A stretch of DNA of 64,000 nucleotides from Ruania halotolerans (GCF_021049285.1 NZ_CP088017.1:1054001-1118000); one strand, 5' to 3'; counted from the stretch's first letter, positions 8,504 through 18,115 are shown. The notes: a model not told the origin generated them from the letters alone. Translations and numbers: made by a program.

Positions 8504-9928
8504 TCAGGGTGCTGGTTCACCGGCCCCTCGGCCAGCCGAGAGCGCAGGGCCTCGACGAGCTGGGTGAACGCGCCCCTCGGAGTCTTTACTCTGGCGCGGA
8601 AGGACGGGCCAGCGAGCCATGATCCGGTTCCGGAGCGCCCGTCCCCGTCGGTTCGACGTCGAGTTCCACCAGAAGGCCACAAAGACCATCACCACCGATC
8701 CTCCGGTGATCAGTAGTGCCGGCGTCCTCAGGTTCCCGAACAACGCCGTCGCCCCGGTGAAGCTGTCCACCTCGAACGTCGAGAGGATCGCGGCTGCCGG
8801 ACCCAGCGCAAGACCGATGCCCGCGAGGGCGGAGAGCACCTGTGCGAGGCGTACTGACCGCCGCTCGGCGTATTCGGCGAGGATCGCGGCGGCCGGCCGG
8901 TCCGCTTGAGGATCGTCCAGGGCCGCGTGCAGTGCCCGCCGCTCCGCAGCGTGCCCGGCGCCCTCCACGACGTTCCCGATCGCGGCGGCGATGAGCACAG
9001 CCACGATCAATGCGCCGAACGTCCAGGTCCCGATGTCCACCAATCGTTCCGCTGCCGGATCGAGTTGCACGCGCGGGCCGGCATCGCCACCGGACCAGCG
9101 CTGAGCATGCGGGTGCGTGATGATGATCAGCCCATTGAGCAGGAGATACGCGGCACCTGTCCCGATTCCTGCCACGACGGTAATCACCGAGCCGATTCGC
9201 ACCCGCACGTCCCGCCCCGTGGATGAGTTCTTCCTGCTGTGATGCGGTCCGGCGACGCCATTGGCCCGCGCCCATGCCGCTTCCTCGTCCGCGGTTGTCC
9301 AGTGCGCAGCGATCTCGCGCCGACGTCGCTGGTGGTCTGGCACCACTACACGGGAGATGTGGCGGAGGACGCCGATCACGGTGATGGTGCACAGAGCGCA
9401 CACCAGTGCGACCAACATGCCCTCGCCCCACCCTTCAACGAGGGCGTAGCCGCCGAGGGTCAGCGCGACCAGCCCTGCCACCGCCACTGTCAGGTAGAGG
9501 AACGCCCGGAGCGCACCGACACTGTCGTTCACGACACTCTCGACCTGCATCGGGTTCGGGACCGCGTCGCGAGGTGCCCCGCCGCGGGCGGCGCGGACGA
9601 GGGCACGTGAGGTGGCGAGATCCCGCAGGCTCAACGAGAGACAGATGCAGAACCCGACCAGGTAGCCGAGGACGAGGAGCACTCCCAGGCTCATTCTTGC
9701 CACGAAGCCAACCGCGTCCGCGAGCGCACTGCTTGCCTGCCCACCCATGCCGAGGTCGTAGGCAAGGTCAAAGACGAGCCCTTCCTCTTCGGCTAGGCCC
9801 GCGGCGAGGACCAGGGCGAACGCGGCCAGCAGGCCCAGTGCGAGTGGTGAGAGTGTGCGGTTGACGTCACGTGCAACATCGCCGACCAGGCCGACCTCGT
9901 ACTCGTGCCAGTGGTGTGAACTCGTCAT
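8504..9928 (-). CDS. polytopic membrane protein of unknown function
   Basis: 474 aa with about eight predicted membrane helices, for example LALGLLAAFALVLAAG near residue 28, SLGVLLVLGYLVGFCICLSL near 79 and ALIVAVLIAAAIGNVV. Two cytoplasmic-looking charged loops separate them, one near residues 195-235 with HISRVVVPDHQRRRRE and one near 320-345 rich in Ala/Asp. The C-terminus is basic and Pro-rich. I see no transport, kinase or enzymatic motif. It follows the ABC-F gene on the same strand with a 56-nt gap, so read-through is possible. Translation of the first residues (MTSSHHWHEYEVGLVGDVA) suggests a cytoplasmic N-terminus. Confidence 0.75.
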   Translation of the reverse strand: MTSSHHWHEYEVGLVGDVARDVNRTLSPLALGLLAAFALVLAAGLAEEEGLVFDLAYDLGMGGQASSALADAVGFVARMSLGVLLVLGYLVGFCICLSLSLRDLATSRALVRAARGGAPRDAVPNPMQVESVVNDSVGALRAFLYLTVAVAGLVALTLGGYALVEGWGEGMLVALVCALCTITVIGVLRHISRVVVPDHQRRRREIAAHWTTADEEAAWARANGVAGPHHSRKNSSTGRDVRVRIGSVITVVAGIGTGAAYLLLNGLIIITHPHAQRWSGGDAGPRVQLDPAAERLVDIGTWTFGALIVAVLIAAAIGNVVEGAGHAAERRALHAALDDPQADRPAAAILAEYAERRSVRLAQVLSALAGIGLALGPAAAILSTFEVDSFTGATALFGNLRTPALLITGGSVVMVFVAFWWNSTSNRRGRALRNRIMARWPVLPRQSKDSEGRVHPARRGPALSAGRGAGEPAP

Positions 9929-9984
9929 CCGGCCCAGGCTATCGGGACGGCGCGCGGCTCACCTGGATCCGGATGAGCTCTCGC

Positions 9985-11811
9985 TCAGGCGAGGTTCTCG
10001 CTCAGCTCGAGCCACTCCTCCTCGAGAGAAGCCTGCTCGCTTTCCAGCGCGCGGATGCCCTCCATCTCCTTGGCAAGTCCTACATAGTCCGCCTGGTCGT
10101 GGTCGGCCATGGCCGTGCGCCGTCGGCCGATCTCTTTGTCAACTTTGCCGAGCCTGCGCTCGATCGAGACGAGCTTCTTCTGTGCTGCCCGGAGCTCGGC
10201 GCCGGACAGACTGCTCGCGTCCTGGCCCGACGCACCGGAGTTGTCCGAGCCCTGGCCTCCGCCGCTGGTGATCCGTCCGGGACCGCCGGTGCGGGTCTGC
10301 TCTCGGCGCAGCCGCAGGTACTCGTCCACCCCGCCGGGCAGGTGCCGTAGCCGCCGGTCCAGGATGCCGTACTGCTGGTCGGTCACGCGCTCCAGGAAGT
10401 ACCGGTCGTGGGAGACCACGATCAGGGTGCCTGCCCAGGAGTCGAGCAGATCCTCCATCGCGGCGAGGACATCGGTATCGAGGTCGTTCGTCGGCTCGTC
10501 CAGGATCAGCACGTTCGGTTGGTCGAGCAGGATCAGCAGCAACTGCAGCCGGCGCTGCTGCCCACCGGAGAGGTCCTTGACCGGGGTGGACAGCTGCGCG
10601 TTGGAGAAGCCCATCTGCTCCAGGAGCTGGCCGGGCGTGAGGTCGGTGGCCTTCGAACCGGAGCCGATGGTGTAGCTGCTGCGCAGTCCGGCGATGACGG
10701 TCCGTACCGGGCTATTCATGTGCTCGTCGAGCTCGTCCATCCGCTGGCTGAGCGTGGCCACCTTGACCGTCTTGCCACGCTTGACCCGACCGCTGCTGGG
10801 CGTGATGGTGCCGGAGATGAGCCCGAGCAGCGTGGACTTGCCGGCACCGTTGACGCCGAGGATCCCGGTGCGCTCGCCCGGGGCGATCCGCCACAGCACA
10901 TCGGCGAGGACTTCGTGGTCGCCGTAGCTGACGCCCACGTCGAGGATGTCCACCACGTCCTTGCCCAGGCGAGAGACCGCGAGCGACTGCAGGGTGGTGG
11001 CGTCGCGGATCTCGGGGACGTCTTCGATGAGCGCGTTCGCGGCCTCGATCCGGAATTTTGGCTTCGCGGTGCGTGCGGGGGCGCCGCGGCGCAGCCAGGC
11101 GAGTTCCTTGCGTGCCAGGTTCTGCCGCTTCGCCTCGATCGTGGCAGCCTGCCGGTCCCGCTCGACCCGCTGCAGGATGTAGGCGGCGTACCCACCTTCG
11201 AAGGGTTCGACGATCCGGTCGTGCACCTCCCAGGTGAGGGTGCACACCTCGTCCAGGAACCAACGGTCGTGCGTGACCACCATCAGGCCCCCGGAGGTGG
11301 CGGCCCAGCGGCGCTTCAGATGCTCGGCCAGCCAGGTGATCGCCTCGACGTCGAGGTGGTTGGTGGGCTCATCGAGTGCGAGAACGTCGTGGTCGCCGGC
11401 GAGTAGTCGTGCCAGCGCGACCCGACGGCGCTGCCCACCGGAGAGTGTGCCCAGGCGCCCCTCCCAGGGGACGTCCGAGAGGAGCCCGTGGACGACGTCG
11501 CGCACTTTCGCGTCACGCGCCCACTCATGGTCGGGACCGTCCCCGACGACGGCATGGCTGACAATGTCGTCGTGATCGAGGGTGTCGGCCTGGTCAAGCA
11601 CGCCGATGGTGACGCCGCCACGAACCGTGACCCGCCCGGAGTCGGGTTGGAGACGGCCGGCGAGCATTGCCATGAGGGAGGACTTGCCGTCGCCATTGCG
11701 GCCGACGATGCCGATGCGGTCGCCTTCGTTGATACCGAGGGAGACGGAGTCGAAGACGGTCTTGGTGGGGAAGTCGAGGTGCAGGGCTTCAGCCCCGAGG
11801 AGGTGCGCCAT
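9985..11811 (-). CDS. ABC-F family ATP-binding protein (translation factor type)
   Basis: Soluble protein with two ABC ATPase domains and no membrane segment, about 608 aa; ABC-F proteins act on the ribosome. Domain 1 has GRNGDGKSS (Walker A, near residue 40), LSGGQRRRVALAR and LALDEPTNHLD. A charged linker near 240-260 (RRGAPARTAKPKFR) follows. Domain 2 has GVNGAGKSTLL, LSGGQQRRLQLL and LILDEPTNDLD. The C-terminal extension is a coiled-coil (LRAAQKKLVSIERRLGKVDKEIGRRR). The C-terminal coiled coil is Uup-like. I chose ATG 11811 (MAHLLGAEALHLDFPTKTVFD) because TAGGCT lies 10 nt ahead; GTG 11820 would be too close to that box. Confidence 0.9.
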   Translation of the reverse strand: MAHLLGAEALHLDFPTKTVFDSVSLGINEGDRIGIVGRNGDGKSSLMAMLAGRLQPDSGRVTVRGGVTIGVLDQADTLDHDDIVSHAVVGDGPDHEWARDAKVRDVVHGLLSDVPWEGRLGTLSGGQRRRVALARLLAGDHDVLALDEPTNHLDVEAITWLAEHLKRRWAATSGGLMVVTHDRWFLDEVCTLTWEVHDRIVEPFEGGYAAYILQRVERDRQAATIEAKRQNLARKELAWLRRGAPARTAKPKFRIEAANALIEDVPEIRDATTLQSLAVSRLGKDVVDILDVGVSYGDHEVLADVLWRIAPGERTGILGVNGAGKSTLLGLISGTITPSSGRVKRGKTVKVATLSQRMDELDEHMNSPVRTVIAGLRSSYTIGSGSKATDLTPGQLLEQMGFSNAQLSTPVKDLSGGQQRRLQLLLILLDQPNVLILDEPTNDLDTDVLAAMEDLLDSWAGTLIVVSHDRYFLERVTDQQYGILDRRLRHLPGGVDEYLRLRREQTRTGGPGRITSGGGQGSDNSGASGQDASSLSGAELRAAQKKLVSIERRLGKVDKEIGRRRTAMADHDQADYVGLAKEMEGIRALESEQASLEEEWLELSENLA

Positions 11812-11890
11812 ATCGCTCACCAGCCTACCGGCGTCGGGCGGGTGTCAGAGCGACGGTCTACGGTCATCACAACGAGAGAAGGAGCACACA

Positions 11891-12559
11891 ATGAACATCA
11901 TTCTCCTGCCAGGGCTATGGCTCCCGCGCGCGATCTGGGACGAGACCGCTGCTGAGCTGCGAGTGCTCGGACACGAGCCGATCACCCCGATTCTGCCGGG
12001 GGTGGACGACGGGGTCGCGACGGTCAGCCTGGACGATCAGGTGGCGGCTGTGCTTGACGCTGTGGACGCCGCGCTTGACCCTGTGGTGGTGGGGCACTCG
12101 GCGGCTGCGTCACTGGCGTGGATCGCCGCGGACCGACGCCCCGAGCACGTGGCGCGGGTGGTCCTGATCGGTGGGTTCCCGGCAACGCACGGCTCGGCCT
12201 ACGCGGACTTCTTCCCGCTCGCTGATGGGGTGATGCCGTTTCCAGGGTGGCAGCCGTTCGAAGGGCCCGACGCCGCCGATCTCGACGACGCGGCCAGGGC
12301 ACGCATCGCGCAGATCGCCGTGGCGGTTCCCGGTGCGGTGGCCCAGGGCGAGGTCTCGCTCACGGACGAGCGCCGGTTCGACGTGCCCGTGACCGAGGTC
12401 TGCCCGGAGTTCTCCCCAGAGGAGTTCCGTGGCTGGATCGAGGCGGGGGATATTCCCGAGCTGGCGCGGGTCCGTCACCTGGACGCTGTGGAGATCGCCT
12501 CTGGGCATTGGCCGATGGTGACCAAGCCGACGGAGCTGGCGGCGTTGTTGGCGCGTTGA
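11891..12559 (+). CDS. alpha/beta hydrolase
   Basis: Small serine hydrolase of the alpha/beta fold, 222 aa. ILLPGLWLP near residue 4 forms the oxyanion-side strand, VVGHSAAASL near 66-75 contains the nucleophile Ser in a GHSAA elbow, and SGHWPMVTKP near the end supplies the catalytic His. The acid is probably in the strand before it (RHLDAVEIASGHW). It has no signal peptide and the substrate is unknown; the compact form resembles the RutD-like or esterase types. ATG 11891 has a strong AGAAGGAG site ending 7 nt ahead, so an upstream open extension to 11582 is discarded. It is divergent from the ABC-F gene and convergent with the MarR gene. Confidence 0.85.
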   Translation: MNIILLPGLWLPRAIWDETAAELRVLGHEPITPILPGVDDGVATVSLDDQVAAVLDAVDAALDPVVVGHSAAASLAWIAADRRPEHVARVVLIGGFPATHGSAYADFFPLADGVMPFPGWQPFEGPDAADLDDAARARIAQIAVAVPGAVAQGEVSLTDERRFDVPVTEVCPEFSPEEFRGWIEAGDIPELARVRHLDAVEIASGHWPMVTKPTELAALLAR

Positions 12560-12604
12560 TCCGGCGCGAGGTACTGCCGGAACGTGGAGGTGCGGGGGAA
12601 CGTC

Positions 12605-13099
12605 TCAGATCTCGACTCGCGTGAGCAGTTCACGCAGTGTTCGAGCCAGGTGCTCATCCTCACCAGCATCGAGGGCGTCGAGAAGTTCGGCTTCGCGGCG
12701 GAGCAGATCTTCCATCGCAGCATCCACCACATCGCGCCCACGTTCGGTGAGCCGCACGCGCACAACGCGGCGGTCCACCTCGTCCGCAGTGCGCCGGACG
12801 AGTTCGTGCATCACCAGACGGTCGATCCGGTTCGTCATCGTTCCGGAGGAGACCAGCGTCTGTGCGATCAAGTTTCCGGGAGTCAGTTCGTACGGCGGTC
12901 CGGATCGTCGCAGGGCTGAAAGCACGTCGAATTCCCAGACTTCGAGGCCGTGCCGGCTGAACGCCGCCCGTCGGGCCAGGTCGAGGAGCCGGGAGAGTCG
13001 TGAGATGCGCGAAAAGATGCGCAGCGGAGCCACGTCGAGGTCGGGACGTTCGCGGGCCCAGGCCTCGACGATTCGGTCGACTTCATCCACCGCGGGCAT
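12605..13099 (-). CDS. MarR-family transcriptional regulator
   Basis: 164-aa winged-helix regulator. LDLARRAAFSRHGLEVWEFDVLSAL near residue 40 is helix 1-2. The recognition helix region follows, LTPGNLIAQTLVSSGTMTNRIDRL, and the wing is VRRTADEVDRRVVRVRLTERG near residues 105-125. A Leu/Glu-rich C-terminal helix serves as the dimerisation arm. A perfect CTCGATATCGAG palindrome lies 14 nt upstream of its ATG, suggesting autoregulation. The ligand is unknown; the alpha/beta hydrolase and TetR neighbours do not settle it. Confidence 0.88.
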   Translation of the reverse strand: MPAVDEVDRIVEAWARERPDLDVAPLRIFSRISRLSRLLDLARRAAFSRHGLEVWEFDVLSALRRSGPPYELTPGNLIAQTLVSSGTMTNRIDRLVMHELVRRTADEVDRRVVRVRLTERGRDVVDAAMEDLLRREAELLDALDAGEDEHLARTLRELLTRVEI

Positions 13100-13112
13100 G
13101 GAGCCGAGATTA

Positions 13113-13124
13113 CTCGATATCGAG
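13113..13124 (-). promoter_or_regulatory. probable MarR operator
   Basis: Perfect 12-bp palindrome CTCGATATCGAG, flanked by TTA/AGA, 14 nt before the marR start at 13099. Its position and symmetry fit autoregulation by the adjacent MarR protein. Confidence 0.5.
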
Positions 13125-13143
13125 AGATCTGCCGTCTTGGCCT

Positions 13144-13821
13144 TCAGGAGCCAGGTTGCGCGCGACGTTCCCGAGCGTGGGTGCGCACGGCGGCGCGGGT
13201 GAGCCGTGGGTCATGTTCCAGAGCATGGAGGCCGTTCCAAGCCAGGTTCACCAAGTGGGCGGCCACCTCGTGTTTCTCGGGGGAGCGGGTCTCCAGCCAC
13301 CATTGACCGGTGAGCGCAATCATCCCGACGAGCATCTGGGCGTACATCGGCGCAGTGGCTGGATCGAATCCCTGACGTGCGAACTGCGGGGTGAGGACCT
13401 CCTCGACCTGGGTCGCGACGTCGCCGATGAGTGAGGAGAAGGTGCCGGTCGCCTGAGCCACGGGGGAGTCGCGGACGAGAATGCGGAACCCGTCCGTGTG
13501 AGTCTCGATGTAGTCGAGCAGGGCCAATGCGGTTCGTTCGACGGTGACCCGAGGGTGCCCACCCTCCTTGAGGGAGTCGGTGAGTGCGGCGAGCAGGAAC
13601 GCCACCTCGCGGTCCACGACCACGGCGTAGACACCCTCCTTGCCGCCGAAATGCTCGTACACGACCGGCTTGGACACTTCGGCGCGGATGGCGATCTCTT
13701 CCACGCTGGTGCCATCGAACCCCTTCTCGGCAAACAACGCACGGGAGACCTCGAGCAGCTGTTCACGGCGCTGGTGACCCGTCATCCTTGGACGAGCCGG
13801 GCGTCGGGTGGAGTCGCTCAC
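13144..13821 (-). CDS. TetR-family transcriptional regulator
   Basis: 225-aa regulator with the N-terminal helix-turn-helix near residues 18-60: MTGHQRREQLLEVSRALFAEKGFDGTSVEEIA then AEVSKPVVYEHFGGKEGVY. The C-terminal ligand domain has two Trp (TGQWWLETR), typical of a subfamily found beside glmU/tRNA-Gln in actinobacteria. The frame is open up to 13926, but that would run into the tRNA-Gln gene, so GTG 13821 is preferred; ATG 13785 is the alternative. No obvious operator was found. The target is unknown. Confidence 0.85.
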   Translation of the reverse strand: MSDSTRRPARPRMTGHQRREQLLEVSRALFAEKGFDGTSVEEIAIRAEVSKPVVYEHFGGKEGVYAVVVDREVAFLLAALTDSLKEGGHPRVTVERTALALLDYIETHTDGFRILVRDSPVAQATGTFSSLIGDVATQVEEVLTPQFARQGFDPATAPMYAQMLVGMIALTGQWWLETRSPEKHEVAAHLVNLAWNGLHALEHDPRLTRAAVRTHARERRAQPGS

Positions 13822-13862
13822 CTGTCCATCATGCCGTGTGTGAGGAGATCCCGGGTCGCCGG

Positions 13863-13868
13863 TATGCT
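13863..13868 (+). promoter_or_regulatory. -10 box of the tRNA-Gln promoter
   Basis: TATGCT, 34 nt before the mature tRNA 5' end. The precursor leader contains a perfect CCGCGCAC / GTGCGCGG hairpin (13879-13898) ending 4 nt before the tRNA. Confidence 0.4.
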
Positions 13869-13902
13869 CACATGCAGTCCGCGCACCGGCGTGCGCGGGC
13901 GG

Positions 13903-13974
13903 TCCGCCCTGGTGTAATGGCAGCACGCCGGCCTTTGGTGCCGTGTGGTCCGGGTTCGAATCCTGGGGGCGGAG
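13903..13974 (+). tRNA. tRNA-Gln, anticodon UUG
   Basis: The acceptor arms TCCGCCC / GGGCGGA pair fully. The D arm carries GTGTAATGGCAGCAC, the anticodon loop reads CTTTGGT (anticodon TTG), and the T arm is CCGGG-TTCGAAT-CCTGG with one G-U pair. The discriminator base is G, as expected for glutamine. The 3' CCA is not encoded. The first anticodon-stem pair is a C-T mismatch. Confidence 0.93.
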
Positions 13975-14271
13975 CCCATTTCGAGGGCCGTGGAGTCGGC
14001 CGTCCGCCGCTGCGGCCGTCAGTTGTCCGGTGCCGACAGGGCGGCCAGGTCACGGTGTCGAGAGGCGACCATGATGGCGACGCTGCCGTGGCGGGCGGGG
14101 ACGCCGGAACATCGTCGGTGGCGTGCTGCACGATCAGTCTCCACTGCCCCTGCGCGATTGGGTCGCGGGTGGACTTTCGTGGCGACGGTGTGGCTGAAGG
14201 TCCAGATGGGCCTCGAACGTGCCGAGGGCCCCGTCGACGGGTGGGTGTCGGCGGGGTGCGGGGCGGGGTGG
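13975..14271. other. about 300 bp without a supported gene
   Basis: Several overlapping frames are open in this GC-rich stretch, but none has a ribosome site, family motif or codon bias that sets it apart. An apparent minus-strand protein across the tRNA is the antisense translation of tRNA-Gln. I see only the trailer of the tRNA and the 3' flank of the HNH gene. Confidence 0.5.
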
Positions 14272-16053
14272 TCAGAAGGGTGGTGGGTTGGCGTTTGGTG
14301 CAGGGTTTGCTTCTGGTGGCGGGCTGGCAGCGCTGCTCGGGTCGCCCTGATGGTGTGAGCTTGTGCGGGATCGGGGCGGTGGCGTTGCTGCGGCGGTGCG
14401 TTTCATGGCGGTGACGGCGCGTTCGCGCACTCTGGCCACGTGCGGGTCGAGCACGCCGAATGGGCTGCCCGGGCGCTGGCCGGGCGGTCGATCTGTCTTT
14501 CCCTCAGAGGAGTCCTTCGCGCGGCCTGGTCGGGGGATCAGGTGGGTGCCGGTGGTGGTGACCAAGTACTGAACGTGGTCGGGGTCTGTCCAGAGGTAGG
14601 TGCCGGGGGTGATCATCAGGTAGGACCAGCCCGCATGGGTTTTCGCTCGATGGTGACGGCGGCATAGCGCGGTCAGATTGGCGGTACTGGTGCGCCCACC
14701 CTGGTCGTAGGGGATGGTGTGGTCCTGATCAGCTGCGCGGGCGGTGCGCTGGCAGTACGGGAAGCGGCAGTGACTATCGCGCAGGGTGATCTGTTCGCGT
14801 AGTCGTGGGTTGGCTTCATAGGTGCTGGCGCTGTAGTGGGCGTTCAGATCGATCACTGGTCGCACGATCACCCGCCCGGCCGTTTGGCACCAGGTGCGGA
14901 CCTGCTCGGTGGTGACTGGGGATTTGGTGTTCTCACACCGTCCGATGGTCCCGGTGCTGAACACACTGCCCGCGGCGTAATCTCGCCTCTCAGCATTGCC
15001 GGGGTTGAGGGCGTCGGCGGGCAGGTGGAGGTAGAGCATCACCGTGCGACCAGTGCCCCCGCCCGGCACTGGCGGGGTGGGGCTGGTGTCGGTGCCGGTG
15101 GTTGTCAGGGGGAGGGTGCCTTGTCCGCGGGCGAGGTCACCCACAGCGAGGGAGCGGCGCACATTCTCACTGGTCTCAGGGAAGATCCCGGCGAGGGCCC
15201 GGGCGCGATCTCGGACCGCTGCGTCGAGGTCGAGGGCATCAGCGATGTCCAGGGCCCCATCAACGTGCACGATCGCCCCCGAGCCCGCCACACCCGGAGT
15301 GGCGACCTCGTCGAGGTGGATATCGAACCGGCGCCCCTCCAACGCTGCCAGGCGATCGGCTTCTGCCTGTGCGGGGTCGAAAGACTCCATCGCAGCGGCC
15401 ACGGTGCGTTCAATCTGACTGGTGCTGCAGGTGCCGATGGTCCAGGCCACCTGAGCATCGACCCACCCAGCACCGGGTGCGGGGAGCTTCTTCGTCAACC
15501 GGGCCACTGCCCGGGCGCGGTGGAGACTGATCTGCCCGGCCCGCACCCGGCCCCACAACACCGGCAACCGGTACGCCAACTCCACAACCGAACCCACGTA
15601 GTACAACGCGGCTTCGTTGGATTGCCCGAGCGCGGCCGCTAACCCGGTGAACCCCAGATCAGAAACCAGAGGGGCACCCGGACCGGCCAGCCGCATCGGC
15701 ACCGCCGTGCCAGGCAAACCAGCCTCCGGAAGCCCCGGCTCCTCCTCCGGATCGAACACCCCTGTCGCGCCAGCTCCGCCGTCGTGGCCAGCAGCGCCGT
15801 CGTAGCCTGCAGCGCCGAAACCAGCACGGTTGTCGTCAGCACGGTTGTCGTCAGCACGGTTGTGGTCAGCACGGTTGTGGTCAGCAGAGTTGAGGTCATC
15901 GGCAGCAATGGCGTGCTCACGCACCCACTCCACAACCAACTCAGCACACTCGACATCCACCGCCCGGGCCGCCATCCGGTTCTGCCGCACAGCAGCCAAC
16001 ACCGCACTCCCGGCCGAAGCCGAGAACACCGAACCGCTGGCTGTCGAAGTCAT
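14272..16053 (-). CDS. DUF222 / HNH endonuclease-domain protein (13E12-type)
   Basis: 593 aa. The N-terminal and middle part matches the DUF222 domain of actinobacterial 13E12-repeat proteins ([35 protein letters not shown]). The HNH domain lies near residues 428-480: [30 protein letters not shown] and KTHAGW, so the Cys pair, His, Asn and final His of the ββα-metal fold are all visible. A low-complexity insert near residues 53-77 is built from (H/D)NRAD pentamers encoded by 15-bp DNA repeats. The C-terminal 90 residues are Pro/Ser/Arg-rich. Its role is unproven; these multi-copy genes are often described as mobile or endonuclease-like. No strong ribosome site precedes ATG 16053. Confidence 0.85.
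15822..15896 (-). repeat. five 15-bp tandem repeats inside the HNH gene
   Basis: Units read CAGCACGGTTGTCGT (15822 and 15837), CAGCACGGTTGTGGT (15852 and 15867) and a diverged CAGCAGAGTTGAGGT (15882). They encode the (H/D)NRAD pentamers. Being in frame, unit changes would alter length without breaking the protein. Confidence 0.9.
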
Positions 16054-16165
16054 ACCCAGATCATCCCAGCGCCCACCGACATTGCCCCGTTTACCCAGGT
16101 CAGCAGCCTATAGACGGTCGCGGTCCGATCTCGCAGGTCACTCTGCGTCGCGGTGGGTGAGGGTC

Positions 16166-16240
16166 CCAGATCCACGCCATGTTGGGCGAGGCGCCTCACC
16201 CAGCCACGGCCGGGTGACATGCCAGATCCACGCCACGTTG
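16166..16240. repeat. 19-bp direct repeat pair
   Basis: CCAGATCCACGCCATGTTG (16166-16184) and CCAGATCCACGCCACGTTG (16222-16240) match at 18 of 19 bases, 56 bp apart. Both are preceded by GGGTGA. They look like two copies of a dispersed motif or a duplicated protein-binding site. Confidence 0.6.
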
Positions 16241-16488
16241 CGGTGGCTAGGTTCGGACCGGGGCGAGCACTTCAGCTACGCAACCGCGTGGACGCGTGTG
16301 AAGAACCGGGAATGCAGGCGCCGAGTACGTGGCAGGTCGGACGGCGAGGCACGTCGGATCGTAGGAACTGCGCGCTGGCCCACACAGTGGCCCAGTTATC
16401 GGGCCACGCACCGGCCCACCCACCGGGCCGCGCATTCACTGACTATTCTTGCGGCGCGACCGCGAGCGAAGTGGCCACCTTCAGCCGT

Positions 16489-16494
16489 TACAGT
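16489..16494 (+). promoter_or_regulatory. -10 box of the leaderless glmU promoter
   Basis: TACAGT followed by 7 nt and the GTG start of glmU at 16502, with no ribosome binding site between them. Confidence 0.5.
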
Positions 16495-16501
16495 GGCCTG
16501 T

Positions 16502-18073
16502 GTGAGTCTGACGCCCCCCGCTGCCGTGATCGTTCTCGCCGCAGGCCAGGGCACCCGGATGAAGTCCGCGACGCCCAAGGTCCTCCACCGCATTGCCGGG
16601 CGCTCGCTGCTTGGCCATGTGCTCCACTCGGCCCGAGGCGTCGATCCCGAGCGGATCGCGGTGGTGGTACGCCACGAGCGGGACGCCGTGGCAGCGCACG
16701 CCGTCGAGCTCGAACCGAAGGCGATCATCGCCGACCAAGACGCCGTCCCTGGCACCGGTCGCGCCGTCGAGTGTGGCCTCGCCGCGCTCGATGATGCCGT
16801 CCAGTCCTCCGCCCTGGCTGAACGGGACGAGCGCTCACCTCTGCAGCCGATCGACGCCGGGCTCTCGGGGCCCATCGTGATCCTCGCCGGGGATGTGCCG
16901 CTGCTCGACGCCGGCACCCTGGCTGCGCTCGTGGAGTCCCACAGTGTTGACCAGAACGCCATCACCGTGTTGACCACGATCCTCGAGGACCCCACTGGTT
17001 ACGGCAGGGTAGTGCGTGATGCTGACGGCCAGGTCGCCAAGATCGTCGAGCACCGGGACGCTTCGCCCGATGAGCTCGCGATCAAGGAGATGAACTCCGG
17101 CGTGTACGTGATGGACTCCGAGGCGCTGCGCTCCGCACTTGCGCGCGTAGATCGGGAGAATGACCAGGGCGAGGTGTATCTCACTGATGTGATCGCATTG
17201 GTGCGCGCTGACGGCCAAGCAGTGCGGGCCGTGGTCACGGAAGACCCGATGCTCGTGGAGGGTGTCAATGACCGCGTGCAGCTCGCCACCCTCGGCGCGG
17301 AACTGAACCGGCGGATCGTCACCGAGTGGATGCGTGCCGGAGTGACCGTGGTGGATCCGTCGACCACTTGGATCGACGGCGATGTGCAGCTCTCCCCGGA
17401 CGTCACGATTCTGCCCGGTACTCAGTTGCACGGTGCTACCACCGTGGCCACCGGTGCCACGATCGGCCCGGACACCACCCTCACCGACGTCGAGATCGGC
17501 GAGAACGCCACCGTCATCCGCACCCATGGCTCCGGTTCACGAATCGGCAAGGGCGCCACAGTCGGTCCGTTCACCTACCTGCGGCCGGGCCTCGACCTCG
17601 GCGAACGCGGCAAGCTCGGCGCCTTCGTCGAAGTGAAGAACTCCGAGATCGGCGCCGGGAGCAAAGTCCCGCATCTGTCCTACATCGGCGACGCCACCAT
17701 CGGCGAGGAGACGAACATCGGTGCCGCGAGCGTCACCGTGAACTACGACGGTGTGAACAAGCACCGCACGGTGATCGGCTCGCACGCTCGCACCGGCGCG
17801 GACAACATGTTCGTGGCACCCGTGCGCGTCGGTGACGGTGCCTACACAGGGGCAGGCACCGTCGTCAGGCGGGACGTACCGGCCGGGGCCCTCGGCGTGA
17901 CGACCGGTAACCAGCGCAACATTGAAGGCTGGACCACCAGCCGCCGTCCGGGCACTGCTGCGGCCGAGGCAGCCACACGCGCCACGGAACAGCCCCTCTC
18001 TCCACAGGCTCAGGCAGAGGCCAGGCGTCGCCAGCGCGAGAGCGCCCCGGGTGACGACCCGACTGCTTCCTGA
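16502..18073 (+). CDS. glmU: bifunctional UDP-N-acetylglucosamine pyrophosphorylase / GlcN-1-P acetyltransferase
   Basis: Makes UDP-GlcNAc for peptidoglycan, 523 aa. The N-terminal uridylyltransferase domain starts with [13 protein letters not shown] near residue 8 and contains [17 protein letters not shown] and NSGVYVMD. The C-terminal left-handed β-helix begins near residue 275 (hexapeptides such as [20 protein letters not shown]) and carries [21 protein letters not shown] and [13 protein letters not shown], the acetyl-transfer region. The last 35 residues are a charged tail. GTG 16502 gives the family N-terminus and sits behind a -10 box. It starts the glmU-prs unit, with prs 42 nt downstream. 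Confidence 0.96.
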   Translation: MSLTPPAAVIVLAAGQGTRMKSATPKVLHRIAGRSLLGHVLHSARGVDPERIAVVVRHERDAVAAHAVELEPKAIIADQDAVPGTGRAVECGLAALDDAVQSSALAERDERSPLQPIDAGLSGPIVILAGDVPLLDAGTLAALVESHSVDQNAITVLTTILEDPTGYGRVVRDADGQVAKIVEHRDASPDELAIKEMNSGVYVMDSEALRSALARVDRENDQGEVYLTDVIALVRADGQAVRAVVTEDPMLVEGVNDRVQLATLGAELNRRIVTEWMRAGVTVVDPSTTWIDGDVQLSPDVTILPGTQLHGATTVATGATIGPDTTLTDVEIGENATVIRTHGSGSRIGKGATVGPFTYLRPGLDLGERGKLGAFVEVKNSEIGAGSKVPHLSYIGDATIGEETNIGAASVTVNYDGVNKHRTVIGSHARTGADNMFVAPVRVGDGAYTGAGTVVRRDVPAGALGVTTGNQRNIEGWTTSRRPGTAAAEAATRATEQPLSPQAQAEARRRQRESAPGDDPTAS

Positions 18074-18115
18074 CCCCACCCACCACCAGCAGCGCCGATG
18101 AGGAGCCCCTTGACG

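Larger units (their letters stand above)
16054..16501. other. 448-bp gene-free region before glmU with short repeats
   Basis: No gene is supported. It holds a near-perfect 19-bp direct repeat (16166-16184 and 16222-16240) and a GGCCCA-rich quasi-periodic stretch around 16378-16435. The glmU -10 box lies at its right end. An open frame through the region in the glmU register is rejected because it lacks any family signal. Confidence 0.55.

Noticed and set aside
10408-11406. 332-codon plus-strand frame opposite the ABC-F gene
   Set aside because: Shadow of a clear ABC-F ATPase on the other strand.
13868-14131. Minus-strand open frame across the tRNA-Gln region
   Set aside because: It is the antisense of tRNA-Gln (PPGFEPGPHGTKG is the reverse reading of the T arm and anticodon arm), a known annotation artefact.
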